Part shown: piece after piece, positions 7,354-16,645 of the stretch
Layout of the letters: each line of letters begins with the position of its first letter
Numbering within the stretch: position 1 is the stretch's first letter
DNA from: Ga0077536 sp943370145
Lineage (GTDB): Bacteria; Pseudomonadota; Gammaproteobacteria; Ga0077536
DNA: 64,000 nt
Assembly (NCBI GenBank): GCA_943370145.1
Contig: CALRPY020000015.1
Span: 1-64,000, forward strand
Direction of reading: 5' to 3'
The notes under the pieces: generated by a model
What the model was told of the DNA's origin: nothing
The model's input: the letters and a program-made list of their open reading frames with translations, nothing else
Databases searched by the model: none
Translations under genes and position numbers: made by a program

Positions 7354-8352
7354 ATGAGAGCCCTGGTGAGCGAAGTCGTGGGCGGTCCGGAAACGCTGGT
7401 CCTGCGTGACGACATGCCGGTCCCCGTGCCCGGCGCCGATGAAGTGGCGATCCGCGTGCGCGCCTGCGGGGTCAACTACCCCGACACGCTGATGATCGAG
7501 GACAAGTACCAGTTCCGTCCCGCGCGCCCCTACGCGCCGGGCGGCGAAGTCGCCGGCGAGGTCATCGCCTGCGGCGGCGAGGTCGGTGACTTCAAGGTCG
7601 GCGATCGCGTGATTGCGCTGGTCGGCCACGGCGGCATGGCCGAGCAGGTTTGCGCGAAGGCCGCCAAATGCATCGCGATGCCCGACGGCATGCCCTTCGA
7701 CGAGGCCGCGGCCTTCATCTTCACCTACGGCACCTCCTACCACGCGCTGAAGCAGCGCGCACAGCTGAAGCCCGGTGACACCCTGCTCGTGCTGGGCGCG
7801 GCCGGCGGTGTCGGCCTTGCCGCCGTCGAACTGGGCGTGGCGATGGGCGCGCGCGTGATCGCCGCGGCGTCGAGCCGGGAGAAGGTGGATCTGGCGAAGA
7901 AGCACGGCGCCGCCGAGGGCATCGTTTATCCGCACGGTCCCTTCGACAAGGACGGCGCGAAGGCGCTTGCCGACCTGTTCAAGCAGGCCTGCGGCAAGGA
8001 CGGCGCGGACGTCGTCTACGACGCCGTCGGCGGTGACTACGCCGAGGCCGCGCTGCGCGCGATCGCCTGGGAGGGCCGCTTCCTCGTGGTCGGCTTCCCG
8101 GCCGGCATCCCGCGCATCCCGCTGAACCTGCCGCTGCTGAAGGGCTGCCAGATCGTCGGCATCTTCTGGGGCGCGTTCACGGAGCGGGACCGTGCGGCCA
8201 ACGCGCGGAACAACGCCGAGCTCGTCGAGTTCTACCGCGCGGGTCGTATCCGTCCCCACGTGTCGCTGCGCTTCCCGCTCGAAGAGGGCGGCCGCGCCAT
8301 CGGTGAATTGTCGGCGCGCCGTGCCCTCGGCAAAATCGTCGTCACACTCTGA
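7354..8352 (+). CDS. NADPH:quinone oxidoreductase family protein (zinc-free MDR)
   Basis: A 332-residue medium-chain dehydrogenase/reductase. The nucleotide-binding glycine motif GAAGGVG is at residues 148-154, and the substrate domain contains CGVNYPDTLMIEDKYQF, typical of the QOR/crotonyl-reductase-like branch. The structural-zinc cysteine cluster of alcohol dehydrogenases is absent. Start ATG 7354 has GAGGAA upstream. It leads an operon with an acyl-CoA dehydrogenase and a MaoC hydratase (gaps of 59 and 8 bp), so an enoyl-thioester or quinone-like substrate in an acyl-CoA pathway is likely. The exact substrate cannot be read from sequence. Confidence 0.9.
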   Translation: MRALVSEVVGGPETLVLRDDMPVPVPGADEVAIRVRACGVNYPDTLMIEDKYQFRPARPYAPGGEVAGEVIACGGEVGDFKVGDRVIALVGHGGMAEQVCAKAAKCIAMPDGMPFDEAAAFIFTYGTSYHALKQRAQLKPGDTLLVLGAAGGVGLAAVELGVAMGARVIAAASSREKVDLAKKHGAAEGIVYPHGPFDKDGAKALADLFKQACGKDGADVVYDAVGGDYAEAALRAIAWEGRFLVVGFPAGIPRIPLNLPLLKGCQIVGIFWGAFTERDRAANARNNAELVEFYRAGRIRPHVSLRFPLEEGGRAIGELSARRALGKIVVTL

Positions 8353-8411
8353 TTCCCGTTTCATCCGCGCGCCCGACCGCGGGCGCGCCATCCAGCCATG
8401 AGGAAGTCCGC

Positions 8412-9581
8412 ATGACCGCCGCCGCCGAACGTTTCAGCAAGGAAGACGAAGCCATTCTCCTCGAGTCGATCCAGCGCTGGACCGACAAGGAACTGAAGCC
8501 GATCGTGAAGGAATACGACCACGCCGATCGCTACCCCATCGAGATCGTCGAACAGATGAAAGAAATGGGCCTGTTCGGCGCGACGATCTCGCCGGAATAC
8601 GGCGGGCTCGGCCTGCCGGCGACGACCTACGCGAAGCTCGTGATGATCATCTCGTCGGTGTGGATGTCGATCACCGGCATCTTCAATTCCCACCTCATCA
8701 TGGCGCTCGCGGTCGAGAAGTTCGGCACCGACGCCCAGAAGGCCGAATGGCTGCCGAAGTTCGCGAGCGGCGAGATCCGCGGCGGCCTCGGCCTCACCGA
8801 GCCGGACGCCGGCACCGACCTGCAGGGCATCCGCACGCAAGCGAAGTGGAACGGCAGCGAGTACGTGATCAACGGCACCAAGACCTGGATCTCGAACGGC
8901 ATCGAGGGCTCGTGCATCGCGCTGCTGGTCAAGACCGACCCGAACGCCGAGCCGCGCTACAAGGGCATGAGCCTGTTCATCGCACCGAAGAAGGAAGGCT
9001 TCACCGTCGGCAAGAAGATGGAGAAGCTCGGTTACAAGTGCATAGACTCGGGCGAGCTCGTGTTCGACAACTACCGCCTGTCGAAGGAACACCTGATCGG
9101 CGGCGTCGAGGGCCAGGGCTTCTTCCAGGCCACCGGCGGTCTCGAACTCGGCCGCATCAACGTCGCCGCGCGCGGCGTGGGCCTCGCCGAGGGTGCGCTG
9201 CGCCTCGCCTCGGACTATGCGCAGGTGCGCAAGACCTTCGGCAAGCCGATCTGCGAACACCAGGCCATCCAGCTCAAGCTCGGCGAGATGGTCACGCGCG
9301 CCCGCGCCGCCCGCCTGCTGACGCTGGACGCCGCCGAAGCCTTCGATCGTGGCGACCGCTGCGACATGGAGGCCGGCATGGCGAAGTTCTTCTCGTCCGA
9401 GGCGGCGCTCGAGAACAGCACCGAGGCGATGCGCATCCACGGCGGCTACGGCTACTCCAAGGAATACGACATCGAGCGCTTCTACCGCGACTCGCCGCTG
9501 ACCTGCATCGGCGAAGGCACGAACGAGATGCAGCGCATGATCATCGCGCGGCAGTACATCAAGCGTCATTCGATCGCCTGA
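8412..9581 (+). CDS. Acyl-CoA dehydrogenase
   Basis: A 389-residue FAD-dependent dehydrogenase introducing the alpha,beta double bond into acyl-CoA, passing electrons to ETF. GLTEPDAGTD (residues 127-136) is the FAD/substrate signature, and IGEGTNE near residues 366-372 carries the expected catalytic glutamate (about E368). The C-terminal YGYSKEYDIERFYRD stretch is typical. Ribosome site TGAGGAAG precedes ATG 8412. It is the middle gene of a three-gene operon and its product could be hydrated by the downstream MaoC protein. Chain length or branching preference is not decidable. Confidence 0.94.
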   Translation: MTAAAERFSKEDEAILLESIQRWTDKELKPIVKEYDHADRYPIEIVEQMKEMGLFGATISPEYGGLGLPATTYAKLVMIISSVWMSITGIFNSHLIMALAVEKFGTDAQKAEWLPKFASGEIRGGLGLTEPDAGTDLQGIRTQAKWNGSEYVINGTKTWISNGIEGSCIALLVKTDPNAEPRYKGMSLFIAPKKEGFTVGKKMEKLGYKCIDSGELVFDNYRLSKEHLIGGVEGQGFFQATGGLELGRINVAARGVGLAEGALRLASDYAQVRKTFGKPICEHQAIQLKLGEMVTRARAARLLTLDAAEAFDRGDRCDMEAGMAKFFSSEAALENSTEAMRIHGGYGYSKEYDIERFYRDSPLTCIGEGTNEMQRMIIARQYIKRHSIA

Positions 9582-9589
9582 ACGCCGGC

Positions 9590-10666
9590 ATGATCGACAC
9601 TGCGTTCTACACCGCGGGCCCGAATCGCTACCGCGAGCACTTCGGGCTCTTCTTCGAGCAGTTCGCGCCCGGCATGCGCTTCGTGCATCGCCCCGGCGTC
9701 ACGCTGTCCCAGCAGGATAACGTCGACGAAACGCTGGACAGCTACAACGGCGCACAGATCCATTTCGACGCCCGCTACGCCGGCACGTCGAGCTGGAAGC
9801 GGCCGCTGATGGTCAGCACGCTGACCGTGCAGCGACTGGTCGGCATGGCCTCGCGCACCTTCGGCTGCCGGCGCGACATCCTCGGCTTCCGCGAGATCGG
9901 CCTGACCTCGCCGGTCTTCGGCGGCGACACGATCTATGCGGAGAGCGAGATCCTCGAGTGCCGCCCGGGCGACGTGCCGGGCGTCGGCATCGTCACCGTG
10001 TGCCTGGTCGGGCGCAAGGATCGCGACAACCACGGCGAGGCGCTGGCCGCGCCGATGCCGTTCGCGAAGCTCGTGCTGGACGTCGAGGTCTATACCGGCG
10101 AGGGCTTCCGGGCCGCGTCGCCGGTGACGCTCGGCGAGCCCGCCCGCGAGGCGCGCTTCGCGTGCTACCGCGACGAGGACGGCGCGCGCATCGAGCAGTG
10201 CGGACTCTTCTTCGAGGACGCCCGTGCCGGCGAGAGCTTCATCCACTCGCCGCGCCGCAGCTTCTACCGCGCCGACCTGGTCACCCACGCGCGCCGCGCC
10301 TTCGATTTCACGCCCCCCTTCCACGACGCCGCCTGGATCGCGCAGCGCCAGGACGGTCGCCTGCGCGTGCCCGAAACCGTGCTGCTCGGCGCGGTCACCG
10401 CGCTGACCACCCGCACTTTCGGCCGCGTGTCGGCGAATCTCGGCTGGACGGACATCGTGCTCGCGCCGGTCTACGAGAATGACACGGTGGAAGCCGAGTC
10501 GACGATCGTCGACGCCCGCGAGTCGAAGTCGCGTCCGAACGAGGGCGTGCTGACCGTCGACACCTTTGCCCGCAACCAGCACGGTGACGAAGTCTGCCGC
10601 TACCGCCGCAACCTGCTCGTCTACCGGCGCGACGGCGATACGCCGTACGCGAAAGCGGGTTATTGA
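9590..10666 (+). CDS. MaoC-like double-hotdog acyl-CoA hydratase
   Basis: A 358-residue protein built of two MaoC/hotdog halves (about 1-170 and 180-358). LTSPVFGGDTIYAES in the first and APVYENDTVEAES in the second are equivalent stretches. Size and layout recall mesaconyl-CoA or beta-methylmalyl-CoA hydratases. ATG 9590 lies 8 bp after the acyl-CoA dehydrogenase stop; a long upstream frame extension overlaps that gene and is not coding. Context (dehydrogenase plus hydratase) suggests branched or dicarboxylic acyl-CoA breakdown. Substrate is inferred, not shown. Confidence 0.8.
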   Translation: MIDTAFYTAGPNRYREHFGLFFEQFAPGMRFVHRPGVTLSQQDNVDETLDSYNGAQIHFDARYAGTSSWKRPLMVSTLTVQRLVGMASRTFGCRRDILGFREIGLTSPVFGGDTIYAESEILECRPGDVPGVGIVTVCLVGRKDRDNHGEALAAPMPFAKLVLDVEVYTGEGFRAASPVTLGEPAREARFACYRDEDGARIEQCGLFFEDARAGESFIHSPRRSFYRADLVTHARRAFDFTPPFHDAAWIAQRQDGRLRVPETVLLGAVTALTTRTFGRVSANLGWTDIVLAPVYENDTVEAESTIVDARESKSRPNEGVLTVDTFARNQHGDEVCRYRRNLLVYRRDGDTPYAKAGY

Positions 10667-10788
10667 GCGGCGCGGCAGGACAGCGGTCTTCGCCGCCCCC
10701 GCGGCCAGGCGTCCTTCTTTACGCTTGCGCAAGAAGGGCCGGGGATGCGTGACGGGCGCGCGAGCCGGCGCGGCGCCACCCGGACGCG

Positions 10789-11012
10789 ACCCTCACCCGC
10801 CAGCTTCGCTGGCGGCCTCTCCCGGGGCGGGAGAGGCCAAGAATCATGCTGACCTTGCGCGCCTCTCCGTTCCCAACTTGGGCTGCCGCAGGAAGCCCGA
10901 CGCGCAGCGGCGATACCGCCAGGGATGAAGCAAGTCCGTCACCGCGCATCGTCAACGAAGTTCACCTCTCCCGCCTCGGGAGAGGTCGACGCCGAAGGCG
11001 GCGGGTGAGGGT
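10789..11012. repeat. BIME-like hairpin repeat cluster A (gene-free 10667-11121)
   Basis: A unit of two hairpins, CCGCCAGCTTCGCTGGCGG then CCTCTCCCG...CGGGAGAGG, lies at 10789-10838. The same unit returns in inverted order at 10964-11012 (ACCTCTCCCG..., then GGCGGGTGAGGGTCG). Between them are a copy of the TTGGGCTG-CCGCAGGAAGCCC repeat and the stretch GCAAGTCCGTCACCGCGCAT, which recurs in cluster B at 16523-16542. No gene is visible in the rest of 10667-11121. Confidence 0.8.
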
Positions 11013-11121
11013 CGTTTCAGGTTGGCGCGGGTCTGACGGCTCAACTTCGGGCGTCCGGCACGCCCTGCGACTATAGTCGACAGCATACGGTCACGAATGA
11101 CGACCAGCGCGGGAGGGTGCC

Positions 11122-12561
11122 ATGGCGGCAGCAGACATCGGCGTGATCGGGCTTGCGGTCATGGGCCGCAATCTCGTGCTGAACCTCGCGGACCACGGCT
11201 ATACGGTCGCGGTCTTCAATCGAACGACGAGCAGGGTCGATGAACTCCTGCGTGACGAACCCGGCAAGGGCCTCGTCGGCTGTCACAGCCTCGCTGAATT
11301 CGTCGCCGCGCTGAAAGCGCCCCGCGTGTGCCTGCTGATGGTGCAGGCGGGTGCCGCGGTGGATGCGCAGATCGAACGCCTGCTGCCGCTGCTTGCGCCG
11401 GGTGACATCGTCATCGACGGCGGCAACTCGCTGTGGGAGGACTCCAACCGGCGCACGGCGCGGCTGGGGGCGCTGGGTTTCCACTACATCGGCATGGGGG
11501 TCTCCGGTGGCGAGGAGGGCGCGCGTCACGGGCCGGCCCTGATGCCGGCGGGTGACGCCCGCGCGTGGCCGCGGGTGCGGCCGATGTTCCAGGCGATCGC
11601 CGCGCGGGTCGACGGCGCACCCTGCTGCGAATGGATCGGGGACGGCGGCGCCGGCCATTACGTGAAGATGGTCCACAACGGCATCGAGTACGGCGACATG
11701 CAGCTGATCGGCGAGGCCTACCAGCTGCTGCGCGAAGGGCTCGGATTCGGGCCGGATGCGCTGGCCGACACCTTCAAGGCCTGGAACCAGGGCCCCCTGT
11801 CGTCCTACCTCATCGAGATCACGGCGGCGATCCTGCGCGAGCGCGGCCCTGCCGGCGGCCTGTTCATCGACGACATCGTCGACAGCAGCGGGCAGAAGGG
11901 CACCGGCAAGTGGACGGCGATCAACGCGATCGAGCTCGGCGTGCCGCTGACGCTGATTGCCGAGGCGGTCAGCAGCCGCTTCCTGTCGGCGCTGAAGGAC
12001 GAGCGCGTCGCCGCGTCGGCGATACTCGACGCGCCGCCGGCCGTCGCACCCGTCACCGATCCGGACGCGGTGCGCGACGCCATCCAGGGCGCCCTGTACT
12101 GCTCGAAGATGGTGTCCTACGCCCAGGGCTTCATGCTGCTGCGTGCCGCGGCCCGGCATTACGACTGGCGGCTCGCCTTCGGCGACATCGCGATGGTGTG
12201 GCGGGGCGGCTGCATCATCCGCAGCCGCTTCCTCGACCGCATCAAGGCCGCCTATGCGCGCAATCCCGATCTCGCGAGCCTGCTCGTAGACGATTTCTTC
12301 GCGGGCGAATTCGCGCGCCACGCGCCGGCCTGGCGCCGCGCGATTGCATTCGGCATCGAACGCGGCATTCCGCTGCCGGCCTTCACCGCCGCGCTCTCTT
12401 TCTACGACGGCTACCGCAGCGCCCGCCTGCCGGCGAACCTGCTGCAGGCCCAGCGCGACTATTTCGGCGCGCACACCTACCAGCGTGTCGACGCCGACCC
12501 TGCGCGGCGTTTCCATTTCGACTGGACCGGCACCCGCCAGGAGCGAGCCATCGATGAGTGA
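11122..12561 (+). CDS. gnd: 6-phosphogluconate dehydrogenase, decarboxylating
   Basis: A 479-residue enzyme of the long (GndA) type that oxidises 6-phosphogluconate to ribulose 5-phosphate, giving NADPH and CO2. GLAVMGRNL (nucleotide site), DGGNS, GVSGGEEGARHGP, KMVHNGIEYGDMQ (catalytic Lys and His/Asn region) and SGQKGTGKW are all present, and the C-terminal tail FHFDWTG fits the family. Start ATG 11122 has GGGAGGG upstream. It opens the oxidative pentose phosphate operon and overlaps zwf by 8 bp (ATGAGTGA). Confidence 0.95.
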   Translation: MAAADIGVIGLAVMGRNLVLNLADHGYTVAVFNRTTSRVDELLRDEPGKGLVGCHSLAEFVAALKAPRVCLLMVQAGAAVDAQIERLLPLLAPGDIVIDGGNSLWEDSNRRTARLGALGFHYIGMGVSGGEEGARHGPALMPAGDARAWPRVRPMFQAIAARVDGAPCCEWIGDGGAGHYVKMVHNGIEYGDMQLIGEAYQLLREGLGFGPDALADTFKAWNQGPLSSYLIEITAAILRERGPAGGLFIDDIVDSSGQKGTGKWTAINAIELGVPLTLIAEAVSSRFLSALKDERVAASAILDAPPAVAPVTDPDAVRDAIQGALYCSKMVSYAQGFMLLRAAARHYDWRLAFGDIAMVWRGGCIIRSRFLDRIKAAYARNPDLASLLVDDFFAGEFARHAPAWRRAIAFGIERGIPLPAFTAALSFYDGYRSARLPANLLQAQRDYFGAHTYQRVDADPARRFHFDWTGTRQERAIDE

Positions 12562-14038
12562 AGCCTGTGTCTACGTGATTTTCGGCGCGACCGGCAACCT
12601 CGCGTCCATCAAGCTGCTGCCCGCGCTCTATCACCTCGACCGCGCCGGCCGCCTGCATCCCGACCAGCGCATCCTGTGCTGCGGCCGGGCCGATCACAGC
12701 CAGGAGCATTGGCACGCCACGGTGCGTGAATGGGTCGCGGCGAAGGCGCGCGGGGGACTGGATGAGGCCGTCTACCGGCGCTTCTGCCAGCGCATCCAGT
12801 ACTATCGCGGCGATCTGCGCGAGCCGTCGACCTACCTCGGCATCAAGCAGTTCATCGAGGAAAGCCCCGTTCCCAACGCCGCGTTCTACATGTCGGTCGG
12901 CCCGGCGGAATTCGGCTACATCACGGAGCAGTTGAGCGAACACGGCATGCTCGTCGAGAACGGCGGCTGGCGGCGCGTGGTCGTGGAGAAGCCCTTCGGC
13001 TACGACCTCGTCAGCGCCCAGGATCTCCAGCGCAAGATCGGGCGTCACGTCGACGAGTCGCAGGTCTATCGCATCGATCACTACCTGGGCAAGGCGACGG
13101 TGCAGAACGTGCTGGTGTTCCGCTTCGCGAACCTGATGATGGAGCCGCTGTGGAACCGCGACCACATCGACCACGTGCAGATCACGCATGCGGAGACCCT
13201 CGGCGTCGGCGCGCGTGGCGGCTTCTACGACGGCACCGGCGCGCTGCGCGACATGATCCAGAGCCACCTGCTGCAGATGCTGACGCTGATCGCAATGGAG
13301 CCGCCCGTCGCGATGGAGGCCGAGGCGCTGCGCGACGAGAAGGTGAAGGTGCTGAAGTCCGTGCGGCCCATCCCGCGCGCCGCGGTCCATTCGCAGGCCT
13401 ACCGCGCGCAGTACACGGGGGGTGAGGTCTGTGGTGAAAGGGTGCCCGGATACCTCGAGGAACCCCGCGTCGAGGCGCGCAGCACCACCGAGACCTACGC
13501 CGCGCTCAAGGTCTATGTCGACAACTGGCGCTGGCGCGGCGTGCCCTTCTACCTGCGCACCGGCAAGCGCATGGCCGAGGCGCGCTCGATGGTGTCGATC
13601 TGCTTCAAGCACCCGCCGCTGCAGTTCTTCCGTGGCACGAATGTCGACCGCCTGCATTCGAACTGGGTCATCCTCGGCATCCAGCCGCAGGAGTCCCTGC
13701 GCGTCCAAATCACCGCCAAGCAGCCCGGGCTCGAGATGCGCACGCGCCAGCTGTCACTGGACGCGCACTTTCGCGACGAGCAGCAGGAGAAGACCGACGC
13801 CTACGAAGATCTGCTGCTCGACGTCATCCGGGGCGACCGTTCGCTGTTCCTGCGCTACGACGAGGTGGAATACGCGTGGCGCGTGGTCGACCCCGTGCTG
13901 TCGCTGTGGGCCAGCGAGACCGATTACATCCCGACCTACGCGGCGGGATCCTGGGGCCCGCGCGAGTCGCGGCGGATCTTCGATCGCGAAGAGCACCGCT
14001 GGCGGCATTCGCTGGACCCCGAACCGCAGGACGAGTGA
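12554..14038 (+). CDS. zwf: Glucose-6-phosphate 1-dehydrogenase
   Basis: A 494-residue enzyme catalysing the first step of the oxidative pentose phosphate pathway. RIDHYLGK (residues 173-180) is the substrate-binding signature and EKPFG (145-149) is conserved. The coenzyme motif reads GATGNLASIK (11-20), where most family members have GASGDLAxRK; Asn replaces Asp, a variant worth noting but compatible with function. ATG 12554 overlaps the gnd stop, so the pair is translationally coupled. The ORF reaching back to 12344 overlaps gnd and is not used. Confidence 0.95.
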   Translation: MSEACVYVIFGATGNLASIKLLPALYHLDRAGRLHPDQRILCCGRADHSQEHWHATVREWVAAKARGGLDEAVYRRFCQRIQYYRGDLREPSTYLGIKQFIEESPVPNAAFYMSVGPAEFGYITEQLSEHGMLVENGGWRRVVVEKPFGYDLVSAQDLQRKIGRHVDESQVYRIDHYLGKATVQNVLVFRFANLMMEPLWNRDHIDHVQITHAETLGVGARGGFYDGTGALRDMIQSHLLQMLTLIAMEPPVAMEAEALRDEKVKVLKSVRPIPRAAVHSQAYRAQYTGGEVCGERVPGYLEEPRVEARSTTETYAALKVYVDNWRWRGVPFYLRTGKRMAEARSMVSICFKHPPLQFFRGTNVDRLHSNWVILGIQPQESLRVQITAKQPGLEMRTRQLSLDAHFRDEQQEKTDAYEDLLLDVIRGDRSLFLRYDEVEYAWRVVDPVLSLWASETDYIPTYAAGSWGPRESRRIFDREEHRWRHSLDPEPQDE

Positions 14039-14074
14039 GCGGGCCGCGCCCGCCGCCAGAGCCAGGAGAAACCA

Positions 14075-14584
14075 GTGAGCCAGATCGCCGACCGCCAGCT
14101 GTGGGAACTCGTGCAGCGGCAACTCATCACCGAAACGCTGCAGGACTACTGCCACTACGTCGATCGCAACGATCCGGCGGGGCTGGCCGAGCACGTGTTC
14201 TGCGCCGATGGCTGCTTCGAACTCGGATCGCGCCACGCGGTGGTCGGGAGTGAGCAGCTGAAGCTGATGTTCGCGAAGACCCTCGCGCCCTTCCGCATGA
14301 CGAGCCACCACCTGTCGAACCTGAAGATCCGCTTCACCGGCGATGACACCGCAGAGTCGACGGCCTACGTCTACGCCTGGCACATCGCGGACGACGACGG
14401 GCACCGCATCGACCTCTGGGGCCGCTACCGCGACCGGCTGCGCCTGACGCCCGCGGGTTGGCGTATCGCGAGCCGGCGGCTGCTGGTCGCCGGCACCGAC
14501 GGCTGGGAGAACCCGCCGTTCGAGTTGCCGGAGCGCCTGCCGAACCCGGTGAACCCGCCGTCGCCCCGGATCGAGAAGCGCTGA
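14075..14584 (+). CDS. SnoaL/NTF2-like protein
   Basis: A 169-residue protein with the SnoaL_4/NTF2-like cone fold signature: an N-terminal helix containing QDYCHYVDRNDP, an ADGCFELG strand, MTSHHLSNLKIRF and a YAWHIAD...DLWGRYRDRL sheet. Family members include ring hydroxylase small subunits, ketosteroid-isomerase-like enzymes and polyketide cyclases. Start is GTG 14075 with AGGAG eight bases upstream. It lies 36 bp after zwf and 12 bp before the LLM gene, so it is co-transcribed with pentose phosphate genes. Its role there is unknown. Confidence 0.75.
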   Translation: MSQIADRQLWELVQRQLITETLQDYCHYVDRNDPAGLAEHVFCADGCFELGSRHAVVGSEQLKLMFAKTLAPFRMTSHHLSNLKIRFTGDDTAESTAYVYAWHIADDDGHRIDLWGRYRDRLRLTPAGWRIASRRLLVAGTDGWENPPFELPERLPNPVNPPSPRIEKR

Positions 14585-14596
14585 GAGGGATCTGCA

Positions 14597-15583
14597 ATGG
14601 AAACGCCCGCGCGCGAACGATTGGGCATCGTGCTGTCGACGGTGGCCGATGCGGACATCGCGGAATTCCTCGAGTTCGGCCGGCTCGCCGAGGCGCTCGG
14701 CTACGATGCGGTGCTCGTCAGCGAAGGGCGGGGTGACGCGCTGGCCGCAAGCCAGGCCATCGCGGCGGTGACGAGCCGCGTGCTCGTCGGCAGCAACATC
14801 GCGAACATCTACTACCGCCATCCCTTCCTGTGCGCGGCCACCGCGCGCACGGTGTCGGACCTGTCCGGCGGACGGCTCGTGCTCGGGCTCGGGATGAGCC
14901 ATCGGCAGATGCTCGCATCGCTCGGCATCGACATGGGCGATGCGCGCGCGACGCTTCGAGACTACGTGGACTACGTGCGGCGGGCGCTCGCCGGCGAGAT
15001 CAGGCGCGGCCTGCTGTCGACCCTGCCGTCGCGGCATCCGGTGCCGATTTACGTCGCGGGCAACACCGTGGAGAGCGCGGCGGTGGCGGGCGCGATGGGC
15101 GACGGCCTGATGCCCTACGTCACGCCGCGCAGCCACCTGCCCGTGCTGCTCGCCGCGGCGCGCGCGGCGGCGGCCGAGGCGGGACGGGATCCGGCCGCAT
15201 TCGGGTGCTGCCTCAGCATCCCGACCTTCGTGTCCGATGACGAGGACGCCGCGCGTTCCGCCGCGCGCTACAACCTCGCCTACTTCGCTCAGCTGCCTAA
15301 CTATCGCCGGCAGTGGCGCCGCGCCGGTTTCGGCGCGGTGATGGACGTGGTGAAGACCACGCTCGAGGCTGGCCAGCGCCGCGATGCCGCGCGCCACATC
15401 CCGGATGAACTCGTCGACGAAGTCTGCGTGTTCGGTACGCCCGAACGCTGCCGCAGGCAGCTCGCGGCCTTCCGCGCGGCCGGCGTCGACCTGCCGCTGC
15501 TCGCGATCAGTCCCGTCAACGAAGGCCGGGACAGCGCGACGCGGGCCGCGCTGGAGGCGCTGGCGCCGCGATCCGGCGCGTGA
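14597..15583 (+). CDS. LLM-class flavin-dependent oxidoreductase
   Basis: A 328-residue luciferase-like monooxygenase fold protein (TIM barrel binding FMN or F420). Characteristic pieces are FGRLAEALGYDAVLVSEG, a VLVGSNIANIYYRHP strand, GGRLVLGLGMSHR and PIYVAGNTVESA. Start ATG 14597 follows GAGAGGGA. The gene sits between zwf and pgl. F420-dependent glucose-6-phosphate dehydrogenases belong to the same superfamily, but this protein lacks their typical N-terminus, so that function is not claimed. The C-terminal CVFGTPERCRRQLAAF is common in LLM enzymes. Confidence 0.85.
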   Translation: METPARERLGIVLSTVADADIAEFLEFGRLAEALGYDAVLVSEGRGDALAASQAIAAVTSRVLVGSNIANIYYRHPFLCAATARTVSDLSGGRLVLGLGMSHRQMLASLGIDMGDARATLRDYVDYVRRALAGEIRRGLLSTLPSRHPVPIYVAGNTVESAAVAGAMGDGLMPYVTPRSHLPVLLAAARAAAAEAGRDPAAFGCCLSIPTFVSDDEDAARSAARYNLAYFAQLPNYRRQWRRAGFGAVMDVVKTTLEAGQRRDAARHIPDELVDEVCVFGTPERCRRQLAAFRAAGVDLPLLAISPVNEGRDSATRAALEALAPRSGA

Positions 15584-15602
15584 ACGGTCGGCGGCAACCG
15601 CG

Positions 15603-16280
15603 GTGACTGACTCCCCGCTGCGCTGGCGGGTCTGCGCCGACGGCGGCGACGTCGCCCGGCTGGCGGCGGACCTCATCCGTCGTGCCGCCGCTGCCGCCAT
15701 CGCCGCGCGGGGGCGCTTCCGTCTCGTGCTCGCCGGCGGCATGACGCCGCGCGAGGTCTACGCGCTGCTCCTCGCAGATGAGCACGACTGGGCGCATTGG
15801 GAACTCTATCTTGGCGACGAGCGCTGCCTCGCGCCGTCGCACGCCGAGCGCAACAGCGGGCTCGCCGCGGCGTTGCTGGCGCGGGTGCCGGCGGGCGCCG
15901 CGCACGTGATGCCGGCCGAGCTGGGGCCTGATGCCGCCGCGCAGGCCTATGCCCCGATCGTCGCCAAGGGGGGGCCTTTCGATCTCGTGCTGCTGGGCGT
16001 CGGCGAGGACGGCCATACCGCGAGCCTGTTTCCGGGACAGGCCATGGACACAGCCGCGTGGACCGTCGCCGTCCACGACGCGCCGAAGCCGCCCCCCGCG
16101 CGCGTGAGCCTCGGATTGCGCGCGCTGCGCGACACCCGCGAAGTGCTCGTGCTCGCGGTCGGCCCCGACAAGGCCGAGGCGGTCGCGCGCTGGCGGGCCG
16201 GCGCGGACCTGCCTATCGCCCGCGTCACCGCCGGCCTCGCGGGCCACGTGTTGCTCGACGCCGCGGCGGCCGGCGGCTGA
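15603..16280 (+). CDS. pgl: 6-phosphogluconolactonase
   Basis: A 225-residue SugarP_isomerase/NagB-fold protein. LVLAGGMTPREVY, YLGDERCLAPSHAERNSG and GVGEDGHTASLFPG are the classic DevB/Pgl signatures, the last holding the proposed catalytic His. It hydrolyses 6-phosphogluconolactone from Zwf to 6-phosphogluconate for Gnd, completing the pathway within one operon. The start is GTG 15603, 19 bp after the LLM stop; no strong ribosome site. The frame extends upstream into the LLM gene and is not used. Confidence 0.93.
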   Translation: MTDSPLRWRVCADGGDVARLAADLIRRAAAAAIAARGRFRLVLAGGMTPREVYALLLADEHDWAHWELYLGDERCLAPSHAERNSGLAAALLARVPAGAAHVMPAELGPDAAAQAYAPIVAKGGPFDLVLLGVGEDGHTASLFPGQAMDTAAWTVAVHDAPKPPPARVSLGLRALRDTREVLVLAVGPDKAEAVARWRAGADLPIARVTAGLAGHVLLDAAAAGG

Positions 16281-16303
16281 CGACATTCAAACGATGCTTC
16301 TTC

Positions 16304-16610
16304 GCCTCTCCCGCTCCGGGAGAGGCCGCGCGCAGCGCGGGTGAGGGTCGTTTCCAATTGGCGCAGCGCCGGCGCATGCCACCCTCACCCGCCGCCTTCG
16401 GCGTCGACCTCTCCCGGAGCGGGGGAGGTGAAGACCGCGTGGTCCAGCCTCTTTGCACAGGAACCCCGCACACGGCGCCGCGGCGTCGCCACGGCGCGTT
16501 CCTGCCGCAGTCCAATCGACACGAGGCAAGTGCGTCACCGCGCATCATCAAAGCTCTTCGCCTCTCCCGCTCCGGGAGAGGCCGCCCGCGACAGCGGGCG
16601 GGTGAGGGTG
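16304..16610. repeat. BIME-like hairpin repeat cluster B (gene-free 16281-16645)
   Basis: Three copies: 16304-16348 (GCCTCTCCCG...CGGGAGAGG, then GCGGGTGAGGGTCG), 16381-16430 (ACCCTCACCCGCC...CCTCTCCCGG, inverted order) and 16561-16610. The second and third form one large inverted structure like cluster A, and GCAAGTGCGTCACCGCGCAT (16523-16542) matches the cluster A interior with one difference. No gene is seen in the interval. Confidence 0.8.
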
Positions 16611-16645
16611 GGTTCAGATTGGCGCTGTCCGCGCCAGGTCCAAGC

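Noticed and set aside
14597..15583. Calling the LLM protein an F420-dependent glucose-6-phosphate dehydrogenase
   Set aside because: Context is suggestive, but the N-terminal signature of that enzyme is not present and no F420 genes are visible here.
13754..15742. 662-codon minus-strand frame opposite zwf, the SnoaL and LLM genes
   Set aside because: Spans three real genes on the other strand and has no recognisable domain.
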